Source of the DNA: JBBRVW01 sp038246545
GTDB lineage: Bacteria > Actinomycetota > Actinomycetes > JACCUZ01
Reading direction: 5' to 3'
Assembly: GCA_038246545.1 (NCBI GenBank)
Contig: JBBRVW010000003.1
Coordinates: 62,001-126,000 of the forward strand
DNA: 64,000 nt
Within the stretch, counting starts at the first letter, position 1. Every line of letters starts with the position of its first letter. Positions 24,525-36,224 of this stretch are shown in pieces. The translations under genes and the position numbers were made by a program. The notes under the pieces are model-generated. The model worked only from the letters and a program-made list of their open reading frames with translations, had not been told where the DNA came from and did not search any database.

Positions 24525-24979
24525 TGTCCGCCCGCAGCAAGGCCCGCAAGCGCGCGGTCGACATCCTCTTCGAGGCCGACCAGCGAGGCACCGACCCGCT
24601 CGAGACACTGGCCGGCCGGCTGGCCACGGCCGAGCCGCCGGTGGGGGAGTTCACCGTCGAGCTGGTCGAGGGCGTGGTGGCCCACCGCGAGCGGATCGAC
24701 GAGCTGCTCGCGACCTATGCCCAGGGCTGGACCCTCGACCGGATGCCCGCGGTCGACCGGGTCGTCCTCCGGCTCGGCACGTTCGAGCTGCTCTGGCGCG
24801 ACGACGTGCCGGACGCCGTCGTGCTCGACCAGGCGGTCGAGCTGGTGCGGGCCCTGTCGACCGACGAGTCGCCGGGCTACGTCAACGGGCTGCTCGGCCG
24901 CATCCTCGAGCTGAAGCCGCAGCTCGGACACCATGCACCTGTCGTGGTCGCGGACCCCGTCAGCCCTGACCCACGCTGA
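24524..24979 (+). CDS. nusB: Transcription antitermination factor NusB
   Basis: All-helical RNA-binding protein that with NusE binds boxA in rRNA leaders. 151 residues; ARSKARKRAVDILFEADQRG at the start, then LDRMPAVDRVVLRLGTFELL and DESPGYVNGLLGRIL. Start overlaps efp. The last 20 nt overlap the end of the convergent membrane-protein gene. Confidence 0.95.
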   Translation: MSARSKARKRAVDILFEADQRGTDPLETLAGRLATAEPPVGEFTVELVEGVVAHRERIDELLATYAQGWTLDRMPAVDRVVLRLGTFELLWRDDVPDAVVLDQAVELVRALSTDESPGYVNGLLGRILELKPQLGHHAPVVVADPVSPDPR

Positions 24980-26930
24980 CCCTGACGACGGGTGCGCGTC
25001 CCGTGCAGCCCGCCTCCGCCATGGAGTCCAGGACAGAGCCGGCCGGTTGCTGCGTGAGCACCACCGCGGGCCGGTCGCCCGCCAGCTGCTCGATCTCCTG
25101 GCAGACCGTGGCACGGCCGCCGAGGACCTCAGGCCGATCGGTGAGGAACGCCAGCAGCTCCGACACGACGCGGGTGCCGAACGGGTCGCTGGAGGCGTTG
25201 GCGACCAGGTACGGGACCACCACCTCGGCCCGGTCGTCCGGGCCGAACCTCGTGGCCAGCTCGTAGCGGTACGCGCTCCAGTCCGGGAACGCGGTCGGGA
25301 CCTGCCGCTGGTCCGGTGCCGCCCGGTGCCACGTCCCCGCGGTAGCCGACTCCACGCCGAGCAGGTACGGCAGCCAGAACGCCGCCGCCAGCGCCACGAC
25401 GAGCGAGGCGCCGGTCCACCGGACCACGAAGGCCGCCTGACCCAGCCGCCCGGCCGCCCCCCAGCAGGACCGGGCGGCGACGTCGGCGACCGTCACGGAG
25501 GCCACCGCGAGCAGCGGGCCGAGCAGGATGGTGAGGAACCACAGGAGCTTGGCGGGGTAGTACTGGTCGAGATCGGCCGGGTGCCCCGAGCTGAGCAGGA
25601 CCACCACCCCGGAGGCGAGCAGGCCGGCCGCCGACCCGGCGAGCAGGCTCGCCCAGGCGTGCCGCAGCGGGCGGAGCAGCAGGACCAGCGTCCCGAGTGC
25701 GGGCACCAGGACCACCCACGGCTCGCCGGCCAGGGACCCGGCGGCGCTGGTGACCGCGGTGCCGCCGACCTGCCGCAGGCCCGCGACCGCGGGGACCGCG
25801 AGTGCCACCGCAGCAGCCACCGCGATCAGGCCGCCCCCGAGGGCACGGCGGGCCGCCCGGGACCGCAGGTCGGCGGTGAGCCGGGGGACGCGTACCAGCA
25901 AGAGCAGGGCGCCGGCTCCGACAGGAGCGAGCAGCAGGCCTTGCCACAGGTGCGCCAGGCAGACCAGGCAGAGGGCGGCCCACGCCGCGACGGTCCCGAG
26001 CCGGGCGGCCCGGAGCAGCCCGGCCGCCCCGGCCAGCGGGAGGAGAAGCAGCACGGTGCCGGCCAGCAGCGACGGGGCGGCACCGAAGTACACGAACGAC
26101 AGGACGAAGGTGTTGGTGAGCAGCGCCGCCGTGCCGAACAGGAGGCCGGCGAGCACGCCGACCCGCGCCGGCCGGCCGAGCAGGCGGGCCAGCCGCAGGG
26201 CCAATGACGCACCGGTGGCGAGCAGCAGCCCGGTCGCCAGCCAGGTCAGCGCGGCGACCAGCCGCAGGTCGTAGGCCATCAACCCGTCGACGCCGGTCGG
26301 TGCCGAGGGCACCGAGGCCAGCGCCGCCAGCATGTGCAGACCTCGCGGGTACCCCGACACGTCGTAGTCGAGGGCGCCGGCAGCCTGGACGATCTTCAGG
26401 GTCGTCATGTGGTGGGCCAGGTCGGTGCCCCAGAACGCCCAGGACTTGGCGACCGAGACGCTCACGCTCTGCAGCAGACCAATGGCGAGCGCGAGAACTG
26501 CGGGTACGTAGGCGAGCAGTCCCGCGCCGCGCGTGGGAGGCGGGCCGCCGACCGGCCCCCCGGCGAGCGACCGCAGGAGGGCAGCCGCGGCACCGACGAG
26601 GTACGCGGCGGCGAGCGCGCGCGGCGCCTTGAGAAGGTCTTGGTGCAGCAGGCCCGCGGCCAGGCCCGCGGTGATCGAGGCGGCCAGCAGGACGGCAGCC
26701 GCCACGGGGACGGCGAGGTCCACGGGCAGCCGGCGCCGCAGGCACGACGCGGTGCTGGCGACCAGCCCGACCAGGAGCACTGCGGGGTCGGCGAGGATGC
26801 CCCCGCCGACCACGAGCAGCAGGCCGATCACCGCCAGGACCACGCATGCCCGTCGTCGCGGTCCTGGCCGCCGCGCTCTCACCGGGTCGGCCGTGAGCAC
26901 GGCGGCCGCGGCCGGGGTCAGGACCGTCAC
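24960..26930 (-). CDS. Large polytopic membrane protein, unknown function
   Basis: 656 residues, with roughly 13-16 hydrophobic helices covering most of the first 530 residues and a soluble C-terminal part of about 120 residues. Features include SWAFWGTDLAHHMTTLKIVQ and DYDVSGYPRGLHMLAAL in a loop near 165-205, with the acidic and His residues often seen in GT-C glycosyltransferases and DUF6541-type proteins. That likeness is weak and no activity is assigned. The GTG start is on the complement at 26930. It lies convergent to nusB with a 20-nt overlap, and 110 nt downstream of the end of bldD on the same strand. Confidence 0.7.
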   Translation of the reverse strand: MTVLTPAAAAVLTADPVRARRPGPRRRACVVLAVIGLLLVVGGGILADPAVLLVGLVASTASCLRRRLPVDLAVPVAAAVLLAASITAGLAAGLLHQDLLKAPRALAAAYLVGAAAALLRSLAGGPVGGPPPTRGAGLLAYVPAVLALAIGLLQSVSVSVAKSWAFWGTDLAHHMTTLKIVQAAGALDYDVSGYPRGLHMLAALASVPSAPTGVDGLMAYDLRLVAALTWLATGLLLATGASLALRLARLLGRPARVGVLAGLLFGTAALLTNTFVLSFVYFGAAPSLLAGTVLLLLPLAGAAGLLRAARLGTVAAWAALCLVCLAHLWQGLLLAPVGAGALLLLVRVPRLTADLRSRAARRALGGGLIAVAAAVALAVPAVAGLRQVGGTAVTSAAGSLAGEPWVVLVPALGTLVLLLRPLRHAWASLLAGSAAGLLASGVVVLLSSGHPADLDQYYPAKLLWFLTILLGPLLAVASVTVADVAARSCWGAAGRLGQAAFVVRWTGASLVVALAAAFWLPYLLGVESATAGTWHRAAPDQRQVPTAFPDWSAYRYELATRFGPDDRAEVVVPYLVANASSDPFGTRVVSELLAFLTDRPEVLGGRATVCQEIEQLAGDRPAVVLTQQPAGSVLDSMAEAGCTGRAPVVRVSVGQG

Positions 26931-27040
26931 GACACCGGTACGGGTCGGTCGAGGTGCTGGCTCACCCTGTGAGCGTCGGCAGGTCCGGCCGGCGACCTAA
27001 GCGTGCGTCGGACCCCGGCCGGCCCGTGCGGATCAGTCGA

Positions 27041-27529
27041 TCAGTCCAGGGCGCGCCGCGCCTCGGGGTTGAGCACCCCCCACGAGATGAGCTGCTCGGT
27101 CAGCTGGCTGGGCGTCTCGTCGTAGATCACGGCGAGCGTGCGCAGGTCGTCCTGGCGGATCGAGAGCACCCGGCCGTTGTAGTCGCCGCGCTGGGCCTGG
27201 ATGGTGGACGCGTAGCGGGCCAGCGGGCCGGCCCGCTCGGCCGGCACCGTCTGCAGTCGCTCGAGGTCCAGGATCAGCCGCGGTGGCGGCTCCGCGGCGC
27301 CGTTGGGGGCGCTGTCGGGCAGCAGCTCGGAGACCGGGACGGCGTAGAAGTCGGCCAGCTCGGCGAGCCGCTGGACCGTGACTGCCCGGTCACCGCGCTC
27401 GTAGGAGCCGACGACAACGGCCTTCCAGCGGCCCTCGGACTTCTCCTCCACGCCGTGCAGGGAGAGGCCCTGCTGGGTGCGGATCGCCCGCAGCCGCCCT
27501 CCGAGCGCCCGTGCGTACTCGGTCGCCAT
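27041..27529 (-). CDS. bldD: Cyclic-di-GMP-responsive developmental regulator BldD
   Basis: Transcriptional repressor; in Streptomyces it dimerises on DNA through a cyclic-di-GMP tetramer and represses development genes. 162 residues. The N-terminal helix-turn-helix (LRAIRTQQGLSLHGVEEKS, then WKAVVVGSYERGDRAVTVQR) closely follows the Streptomyces sequence as I recall it. The C-terminal ligand motif R-G-D-X8-R-Q-D-D is intact at Arg114, Asp116, Arg125 and Asp128. GGAAGGGCGGGG precedes the ATG. Faces away from pyrR; a perfect inverted repeat lies over its likely promoter. Confidence 0.95.
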   Translation of the reverse strand: MATEYARALGGRLRAIRTQQGLSLHGVEEKSEGRWKAVVVGSYERGDRAVTVQRLAELADFYAVPVSELLPDSAPNGAAEPPPRLILDLERLQTVPAERAGPLARYASTIQAQRGDYNGRVLSIRQDDLRTLAVIYDETPSQLTEQLISWGVLNPEARRALD

Positions 27530-27639
27530 TGACGCCCCGCCCTTCCGTCGTCCGTGTGTTCGAGCGGAGCACCGTCACGCGTGGTGATCGGCGCCTGCCC
27601 AGCTCGCGCGTACGGTCGGAGGGTCCGGCCGCACGACTC

Positions 27640-27680
27640 AGTATCGCGGTAACTCTGGGTGATGTTACGCAGAGTTACCG
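27640..27680 (-). promoter_or_regulatory. Putative bldD promoter with BldD-type operator
   Basis: An 11-bp perfect inverted repeat, CGGTAACTCTG at 27647-27657 and its complement at 27670-27680, 12 nt apart. It contains the AGTnA/TnACT half sites known for BldD boxes. On the minus strand GTAACA (27668-27663), 17 nt and GATACT (27645-27640) form a fair promoter, and the repeat occupies its spacer and upstream edge. This suggests autorepression. The rest of the bldD-pyrR gap (27530-27860) shows nothing else clear. Confidence 0.6.
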
Positions 27681-27862
27681 AAAAAGATTCCCGGCTGCCC
27701 GGCGAGGTTCACCCGGATGGCCGCACGAGCCGCGACGAGGACGATCGTGCGGGTCGCGGTCGGCGCCCGGCACGCCCGGCCGCGGACGCCTCCCGCGACC
27801 CCGTCCGGCCGCTGCTACGGTGGCGTCGCTGCCCGAGGCAGCACCCTGCACCACCCCGGATT

Positions 27863-27897
27863 TCCTTTAACGACCCGTCCTGTGAGGCGGGGAAGGA
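27863..27897 (+). promoter_or_regulatory. PyrR-binding RNA hairpin over the pyrR ribosome binding site
   Basis: TCCTT (27863-27867) pairs with AAGGA (27893-27897), and CCCG pairs with CGGG around the loop TCCTGTGAGG, which matches the PyrR recognition consensus. The 3' arm contains the Shine-Dalgarno (GGAAGGAGG, 27891-27899). In mycobacteria a similar element lets UMP-bound PyrR block translation; this one is probably the same. Confidence 0.8.
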
Positions 27898-27910
27898 GGT
27901 CGGTCGGCGG

Positions 27911-28552
27911 ATGACGCCCACCCCCAGCACGTCCCCGGAGTTCCGCGTAGCCGCGGCCGAGGACCTCGCCACACCTGTCTCGGCCCTGCGCCGCCGGGTC
28001 CTGGAGGCCTCCGACATCGGCCGGGCCCTCACCCGCATCGCCCACGAGATCCTCGAGCGCGCCAGGGGCGCCGACGACCTGGTCCTGCTGGGCATCCCGA
28101 CCCGTGGCGTCCCGCTCGCGCACCGCCTGGCCGCGCGGATCGCCGAGGTCGAGGGCAGCGAGGTGCCGGTCGGCTCCCTCGACATCACGATGTACCGCGA
28201 CGACCTGCGGCTGCACCCGGCCCGCGCCCTGGAGCGCACCGAGCTGCCGGCCGGCGGTGTCGAGGGCCGCACCGTCGTGCTGGTGGACGACGTCCTCTAC
28301 TCCGGCCGGACCATCCGGGCCGCGCTGGACGCCCTCGGCGACCTCGGCCGCCCGGCGCGGGTACAGCTCGCCGTCCTGGTCGACCGCGGGCACCGTGAGC
28401 TGCCGATCCGGGCCGACTACGTCGGCAAGAACCTCCCCACCTCGCTCGCCGAGCGGGTCCACGTGCTCCTGGCGGAGCAGGACGGCGAGGACAGCGTGAC
28501 GATCGACTCCGGCCCCGGCACCGACGAGCCCGCTACGGAGGTGCCCCGGTGA
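27911..28552 (+). CDS. pyrR: Pyrimidine operon regulator / uracil phosphoribosyltransferase PyrR
   Basis: RNA-binding regulator of the pyr operon with PRTase fold. 213 residues; PRPP-binding signature VVLVDDVLYSGRTIRAAL (about 122-139), LGIPTRGVPLAHRLA and DITMYRDDL. The ATG at 27911 sits 11 nt after GGAAGGAGG, inside the PyrR leader; the longer ORF runs through the bldD operator and is not used. Overlaps pyrB (GTGA). Heads an eight-gene run covering all six de novo UMP steps. Confidence 0.94.
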   Translation: MTPTPSTSPEFRVAAAEDLATPVSALRRRVLEASDIGRALTRIAHEILERARGADDLVLLGIPTRGVPLAHRLAARIAEVEGSEVPVGSLDITMYRDDLRLHPARALERTELPAGGVEGRTVVLVDDVLYSGRTIRAALDALGDLGRPARVQLAVLVDRGHRELPIRADYVGKNLPTSLAERVHVLLAEQDGEDSVTIDSGPGTDEPATEVPR

Positions 28553-29508
28553 ACCCGCACCTGCTGAGCGCGGCCGACCTCACCCACGACGACGCCCTCC
28601 TCGTGCTGGATACGGCGGAGGAGCTCGCGCGGCTCGCCGACCGTCCCATCAAGAAGCTGCCGACGCTGCGCGGCCGCACCGTCGTCAACCTCTTCTTCGA
28701 GGACTCGACCCGCACCCGGATCTCCTTCGAGGCCGCCGCCAAGCGGCTCTCGGCCGACGTCATCAACTTCTCCGCCAAGGGCTCGAGCGTGTCGAAGGGC
28801 GAGAGCCTCAAGGACACCGCACTCACCCTCGAGGCGATGGGGGCGGATGCGGTCGTGGTCCGGCACCACGCGTCCGGGGCGCCGCACCGGCTCGCGCACT
28901 CCGGCTGGATCCGTGGTGCGGTCGTCAACGCGGGCGACGGCACCCACGAGCACCCCACCCAGGCGCTGCTCGACGCCTTCACGATGCGGCGGCGGCTCAA
29001 CGGCCACGACACCGCGGTCGGCACCGATCTCGCCGGTCGCCGGGTGACGATCGTCGGCGACGTGCTGCACTCGCGGGTCGCCCGGTCCAACGTGCTGCTG
29101 CTGCACACCCTGGGCGCCGAGGTCACCCTCGTCGCGCCGCCCACGCTATTGCCGGTCGGCGTCGACACCTGGCCGTGCGCCGCGTCGTACGACCTCGACG
29201 GCGAGCTGGCGAAGAGCGACGTCGTGATGATGCTGCGGGTGCAGCGCGAGCGGATGCACGCCGCCTTCTTCCCGAGCTCGCGCGAGTACAGCCGGCGCTA
29301 CGGGCTGGACGGCGCGCGGATGGCGCAGCTGCCCGAGCATGCGATCGTCATGCACCCCGGGCCGATGAACCGCGGCATGGAGATCGCCGCGGAGGTCGCC
29401 GACTCGCCCCGGTCGACCATCGTCGAGCAGGTCACCAACGGCGTCAGCGTCCGGATGGCCGTTCTCTACCTGCTGCTGTCCGGGGCCACCGAGGGAGGCC
29501 TGGCATGA
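28549..29508 (+). CDS. pyrB: Aspartate carbamoyltransferase catalytic subunit
   Basis: Carbamoyl phosphate plus aspartate to carbamoylaspartate. 319 residues; FFEDSTRTRISFEAAAKRL is the carbamoyl-phosphate site, KGSSVSKGESLKDT the flexible loop, DGTHEHPTQALLDAF and MHPGPMNRGMEI the C-terminal motifs. No regulatory pyrI is present. GTG start overlaps pyrR, stop overlaps pyrC. Confidence 0.96.
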   Translation: MNPHLLSAADLTHDDALLVLDTAEELARLADRPIKKLPTLRGRTVVNLFFEDSTRTRISFEAAAKRLSADVINFSAKGSSVSKGESLKDTALTLEAMGADAVVVRHHASGAPHRLAHSGWIRGAVVNAGDGTHEHPTQALLDAFTMRRRLNGHDTAVGTDLAGRRVTIVGDVLHSRVARSNVLLLHTLGAEVTLVAPPTLLPVGVDTWPCAASYDLDGELAKSDVVMMLRVQRERMHAAFFPSSREYSRRYGLDGARMAQLPEHAIVMHPGPMNRGMEIAAEVADSPRSTIVEQVTNGVSVRMAVLYLLLSGATEGGLA

Positions 29509-30794
29509 GCCGCACGTACGTCGTCACAGGTGCCCGGCTGCTCGGCGGGGAGGCCACCGACCTGGTGCTCGAGGACGGCGTCGTCGCCGAGGCCGGTACC
29601 CGGCTGAGCCGGGCGGGTGCGGAGGTCGTCGACGCCGACGGGCTGGTGGCACTGCCCGGCCTGGTCGACCTGCACACCCACCTGCGCGAGCCCGGCCGCG
29701 AGGACGCCGAGACCGTCGACACCGGGACCGCTGCCGCCGCGCTCGGTGGGTTCACCGCCGTTCACGCCATGGCCAACACCGACCCCGTCGCCGACACCGC
29801 GGGCGTCGTCGAGCAGGTCTGGCGGCTCGGCCGCGAGGCCGGCCACTGCGACGTGCGACCGGTCGGGGCCGTCACGGTGGGGCTGCAGGGCGAGCGGTTG
29901 GCCGAGCTCGGCGCGATGGCCGACTCCGCGGCCCGGGTCCGGGTGTTCTCCGACGACGGCACGTGCGTCTCGGACGCCGTGCTCATGCGCCGCGCGCTGG
30001 AGTACGTCAAGGCCTTCGGCGGGGTCGTCGCGCAGCACGCCCAGGAGCCGCGGCTCACCGAGGGCGCCCAGATGAACGAGGGCGAGCTCTCCGGCGTGCT
30101 CGGGCTGCAGGGCTGGCCGGCGGTCGCCGAGGAGGCGGTCATCGCCCGCGACGTCCTGCTCACGGCGCACGTCGGGTCGCGGCTGCACGTCTGCCACGTC
30201 TCGACCGCGGGGTCGGTGGAGATCCTGCGGTGGGCCAAGTCGAAGGGCTGGAACGTCACCGCCGAGGTGACCCCGCACCACCTGTTGCTCACCGACGAGC
30301 TGGCCGCCTCCTACGACCCGATCTACAAGGTGAACCCGCCGCTGCGCACCGCCGACGACGTCGCCGCGCTGCGCGCGGCCCTGGCCGACGGCACCATCGA
30401 CGCCGTGGCCACCGACCACGCCCCGCACTCGCACGAGGACAAGGACTGCGAGTGGGCCGCGGCCGCCATGGGGATGCTCGGCCTCGAGACGGCGCTGTCG
30501 GTGGTGCAGGAGGCGATGGTCGAGACCGGCCTGCTCGACTGGGCCGGCGTCGCCGACCGGATGTCCACCCGGCCCGCGCGGATCGGCCTGGTCGACGACC
30601 ACGGGCGGCCGCTGGAGCCCGGCTCCCCGGCGAACCTCGTCCTCGTCGACCCGGCGGCCCGTCGCGAGATCGACCCCTTCGCGCTGGCGTCGCGGTCGCG
30701 CAACACGCCGTACGCCGGCCGCACCCTGCCCGGCGCGGTCGTCGCGACCTTCCTGCGCGGGCGACCGACGGTGCTCGACGGGAAGCTGACCTAG
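29505..30794 (+). CDS. pyrC: Dihydroorotase (class I)
   Basis: Zinc amidohydrolase that cyclises carbamoylaspartate. 429 residues; DLHTHLREPGRED holds the HxH metal site, AMANTDPVAD and VCHVSTAGSVE follow, and ATDHAPHSHEDK carries the catalytic Asp. The ATG at 29505 overlaps pyrB (ATGA). Its stop overlaps the carA GTG by one base, with no intervening membrane-protein gene such as some actinomycetes have here. Confidence 0.95.
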   Translation: MSRTYVVTGARLLGGEATDLVLEDGVVAEAGTRLSRAGAEVVDADGLVALPGLVDLHTHLREPGREDAETVDTGTAAAALGGFTAVHAMANTDPVADTAGVVEQVWRLGREAGHCDVRPVGAVTVGLQGERLAELGAMADSAARVRVFSDDGTCVSDAVLMRRALEYVKAFGGVVAQHAQEPRLTEGAQMNEGELSGVLGLQGWPAVAEEAVIARDVLLTAHVGSRLHVCHVSTAGSVEILRWAKSKGWNVTAEVTPHHLLLTDELAASYDPIYKVNPPLRTADDVAALRAALADGTIDAVATDHAPHSHEDKDCEWAAAAMGMLGLETALSVVQEAMVETGLLDWAGVADRMSTRPARIGLVDDHGRPLEPGSPANLVLVDPAARREIDPFALASRSRNTPYAGRTLPGAVVATFLRGRPTVLDGKLT

Positions 30795-31963
30795 TGAGGA
30801 CCGAGGCGGCTCTGCTGGTGCTCGAGGACGGCCGGGAGCTCCGCGGCGAGTCCTTCGGGGCCACCGGCGAGACCTTCGGCGAGGCGGTGTTCTCCACCGG
30901 CATGACCGGCTACCAGGAGACCCTCACCGACCCGTCGTACCACCGGCAGGTGGTGGTCATGACGGCGCCGCACGTCGGCAACACGGGCGTCAACGACGAG
31001 GACCCCGAGTCGCGGCGGATCTGGGTCAGCGGCTACGTCGTGCGCGACCCGGCCCGCAGGGCGTCCTCCTGGCGGTCGCGCCGGTCGTTGGGTGACGAGC
31101 TCGCCGAGCAGGGTGTGGTCGGGCTCAGCGGCGTCGACACGCGCGCACTGACCCGGCACCTGCGTGAGCGCGGCGCGATGCGCGTCGGCATCAGCACCGA
31201 GGACACTGACGCGTCGTCGCTGCTCGACCGGGTCCGTGCGGCCCCCGCGATGGCCGGCGCCGACCTCAGCGCCGAGGTGACGACGCCCGAGCCGTACGTC
31301 GTGCCGGCCGACGGCGAGAAGCGGTTCACCGTCGCGGCGCTCGACCTGGGCATCAAGCGGATGACGCCCGTGCGGATGGCCGAGCGCGGCATGGAGGTCC
31401 ACGTGCTGCCGTCAACCTCGACGGTCGACGACGTCCTCGCGACCGGCGCCGACGGCGTCTTCCTCAGCAACGGCCCCGGCGACCCCGCGACCGCCGACCG
31501 TGCCGTCGCCCTCACCCGCGACCTGCTGGGTCGCCGGGTCCCCGTGTTCGGCATCTGCTTCGGCAACCAGGTGCTGGGCCGGGCCCTGGGCCTGGGCACC
31601 TACAAGCTGCGCTACGGGCACCGTGGCATCAACCAGCCGGTCCAGGACCGGTCCACCGGCAAGGTCGAGGTCACGGCGCACAACCACGGGTTCGCCGTCG
31701 AGGCCCCGGCCGACGGGGCGTTCGGCACGCCGTTCGGTGCCGCCGAGGTCAGCCACGTCTGCCTCAACGACGGCGTGGTCGAGGGCCTCCGGTGCCTCGA
31801 CGTACCGGCCTTCTCGGTGCAGTACCACCCGGAGGCCGCCGCCGGCCCGCACGACGCGGCGTACCTGTTCGACCGCTTCCGCACGTTGATCGAGGGCCGG
31901 GGAGCGCAGCGAGGGACGAGCAGAGCGACGAGCGAGAGCGACGACATCGTAGGGACCCGCTGA
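30794..31963 (+). CDS. carA: Carbamoyl-phosphate synthase small (glutaminase) subunit
   Basis: Class I glutamine amidotransferase supplying ammonia to CarB. 389 residues: N-terminal CPSase domain (GESFGATGETFGEAVFSTGM) and GATase domain with nucleophile Cys in VFGICFGNQ, HNHGFAV, and the His/Glu pair in VQYHPEAAAGPHD. The GTG at 30794 overlaps the pyrC stop (TAGTG). The last about 20 residues (from GRGAQRGTSRATSESDD) are read from a purine-rich GAGCG/GACGAG repeat and look like a late addition beyond the family end. Confidence 0.95.
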   Translation: MRTEAALLVLEDGRELRGESFGATGETFGEAVFSTGMTGYQETLTDPSYHRQVVVMTAPHVGNTGVNDEDPESRRIWVSGYVVRDPARRASSWRSRRSLGDELAEQGVVGLSGVDTRALTRHLRERGAMRVGISTEDTDASSLLDRVRAAPAMAGADLSAEVTTPEPYVVPADGEKRFTVAALDLGIKRMTPVRMAERGMEVHVLPSTSTVDDVLATGADGVFLSNGPGDPATADRAVALTRDLLGRRVPVFGICFGNQVLGRALGLGTYKLRYGHRGINQPVQDRSTGKVEVTAHNHGFAVEAPADGAFGTPFGAAEVSHVCLNDGVVEGLRCLDVPAFSVQYHPEAAAGPHDAAYLFDRFRTLIEGRGAQRGTSRATSESDDIVGTR

Positions 31964-35272
<3,309 letters not shown>

Positions 35273-35277
35273 TCCTT

Positions 35278-35326
35278 TGTGCGCCGACACACCGGACACG
35301 CCGGCGGAACGGTGTGTCAGCGAACA
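35278..35326 (+). repeat. Palindromic dispersed element, copy 1 (after carB)
   Basis: Arms TGTGCGCCGACACACCG (35278-35294) and CGGTGTGTCAGCGAACA (35310-35326), 15 of 17 positions complementary. A close relative lies at 48693-48741. Probably a terminator-like or REP-like repeat. It lies between carB and pyrK, and the long pyrK ORF would translate it; the real pyrK start is after it. Confidence 0.65.
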
Positions 35327-35348
35327 TTCGAGTGGGGGGCGGGCGGTG

Positions 35349-36224
35349 ATGGCCGGGCGCAGCTCGGACGGGCCGCTGCAGGTCGCGGGCCAGGTGCTGT
35401 CCAGCCGCCGGGTCGGCGCCTACCACCACCTCACGCTGGTGGCGCCCGGGCTCGCGGAGCGCACCCGGCCGGGGCACTTCGTGGCGCTGGCCACCGGCGG
35501 GCCCGACTCAGGGCTCACGCTGCGCCGGGCGTTCTCGATCTACCGGACGTCGGCGCGCGGGGTCTACGGCGGCACGGTCGACGTCGTCGTCGGCGTCAAG
35601 GGTGCCGGCACCGCGTGGCTGGCGGCCGCGCCGGCGCACACCCCCGTCGACGTGGTCGGTCCGCTCGGACGGCCCTTCAGCCTGCCGCGGGACGCGGTGA
35701 GCGTCACCCTCGTCGGAGGCGGGTACGGCGCCGCGCCGCTGTTCGCGCTGGGGGAGGCGCTGCGCGCCAGGGGGTGCCGGGTCGACTTCGTGCTCGGCGC
35801 TGGCTCCGACGACCGGCTCTTCGGCGTCCTGGACGCGAAGCGGATGGCCTCGTCGGTCGCGGTCACCACCGACGACGGGTCGGCCGGCACCCGCGGCCGG
35901 GTCACCGACGTCCTGCCGAGGGTGATGGCCGCCGCGCGGACGGCGGTCGTCTACGCCTGCGGGCCGATGCCGATGCTCCGGGCGGTGAGCCTGGTGGCGG
36001 CCGACTACGGCATCCCGGCGCAGTGCGCGGTCGAGGAGTCGATGGCGTGCGGCATCGGAGTGTGCATGACGTGCGTGCTGCCCGTCGTCGGCGACGACGG
36101 GCTGACGCGCATGGTCCGGTCCTGCACCGAGGGGCCGGTCTTCGCCGGCGACCGGGTGCGGTGGGACGACGTCGGCACGGTCCCCGAGGGCACCGTCGGT
36201 GCACCCGCGTCCGGAGGTCACTGA
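35349..36224 (+). CDS. pyrK: Dihydroorotate dehydrogenase electron-transfer subunit PyrK
   Basis: FAD and [2Fe-2S] protein that carries electrons from PyrD to NAD. 291 residues; FAD-binding RRAFSIY, nucleotide domain VTLVGGGYGAAPLFALGEAL, and C-terminal cluster ligands in ACGIGVCMTCV plus RSCTEG (C-x4-C-x2-C ... C). I chose the ATG at 35349 (GTG at 35346 is possible) with GTGGGGGGCGGG upstream; a start at 35277 would translate the palindromic repeat. Stop overlaps pyrD (TGATG). Confidence 0.92.
   Translation: MAGRSSDGPLQVAGQVLSSRRVGAYHHLTLVAPGLAERTRPGHFVALATGGPDSGLTLRRAFSIYRTSARGVYGGTVDVVVGVKGAGTAWLAAAPAHTPVDVVGPLGRPFSLPRDAVSVTLVGGGYGAAPLFALGEALRARGCRVDFVLGAGSDDRLFGVLDAKRMASSVAVTTDDGSAGTRGRVTDVLPRVMAAARTAVVYACGPMPMLRAVSLVAADYGIPAQCAVEESMACGIGVCMTCVLPVVGDDGLTRMVRSCTEGPVFAGDRVRWDDVGTVPEGTVGAPASGGH

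Noticed and set aside
35277..35348. N-terminal extension of PyrK
   Set aside because: It would translate the palindromic repeat that also occurs at 48693; PyrK homology begins after 35349.
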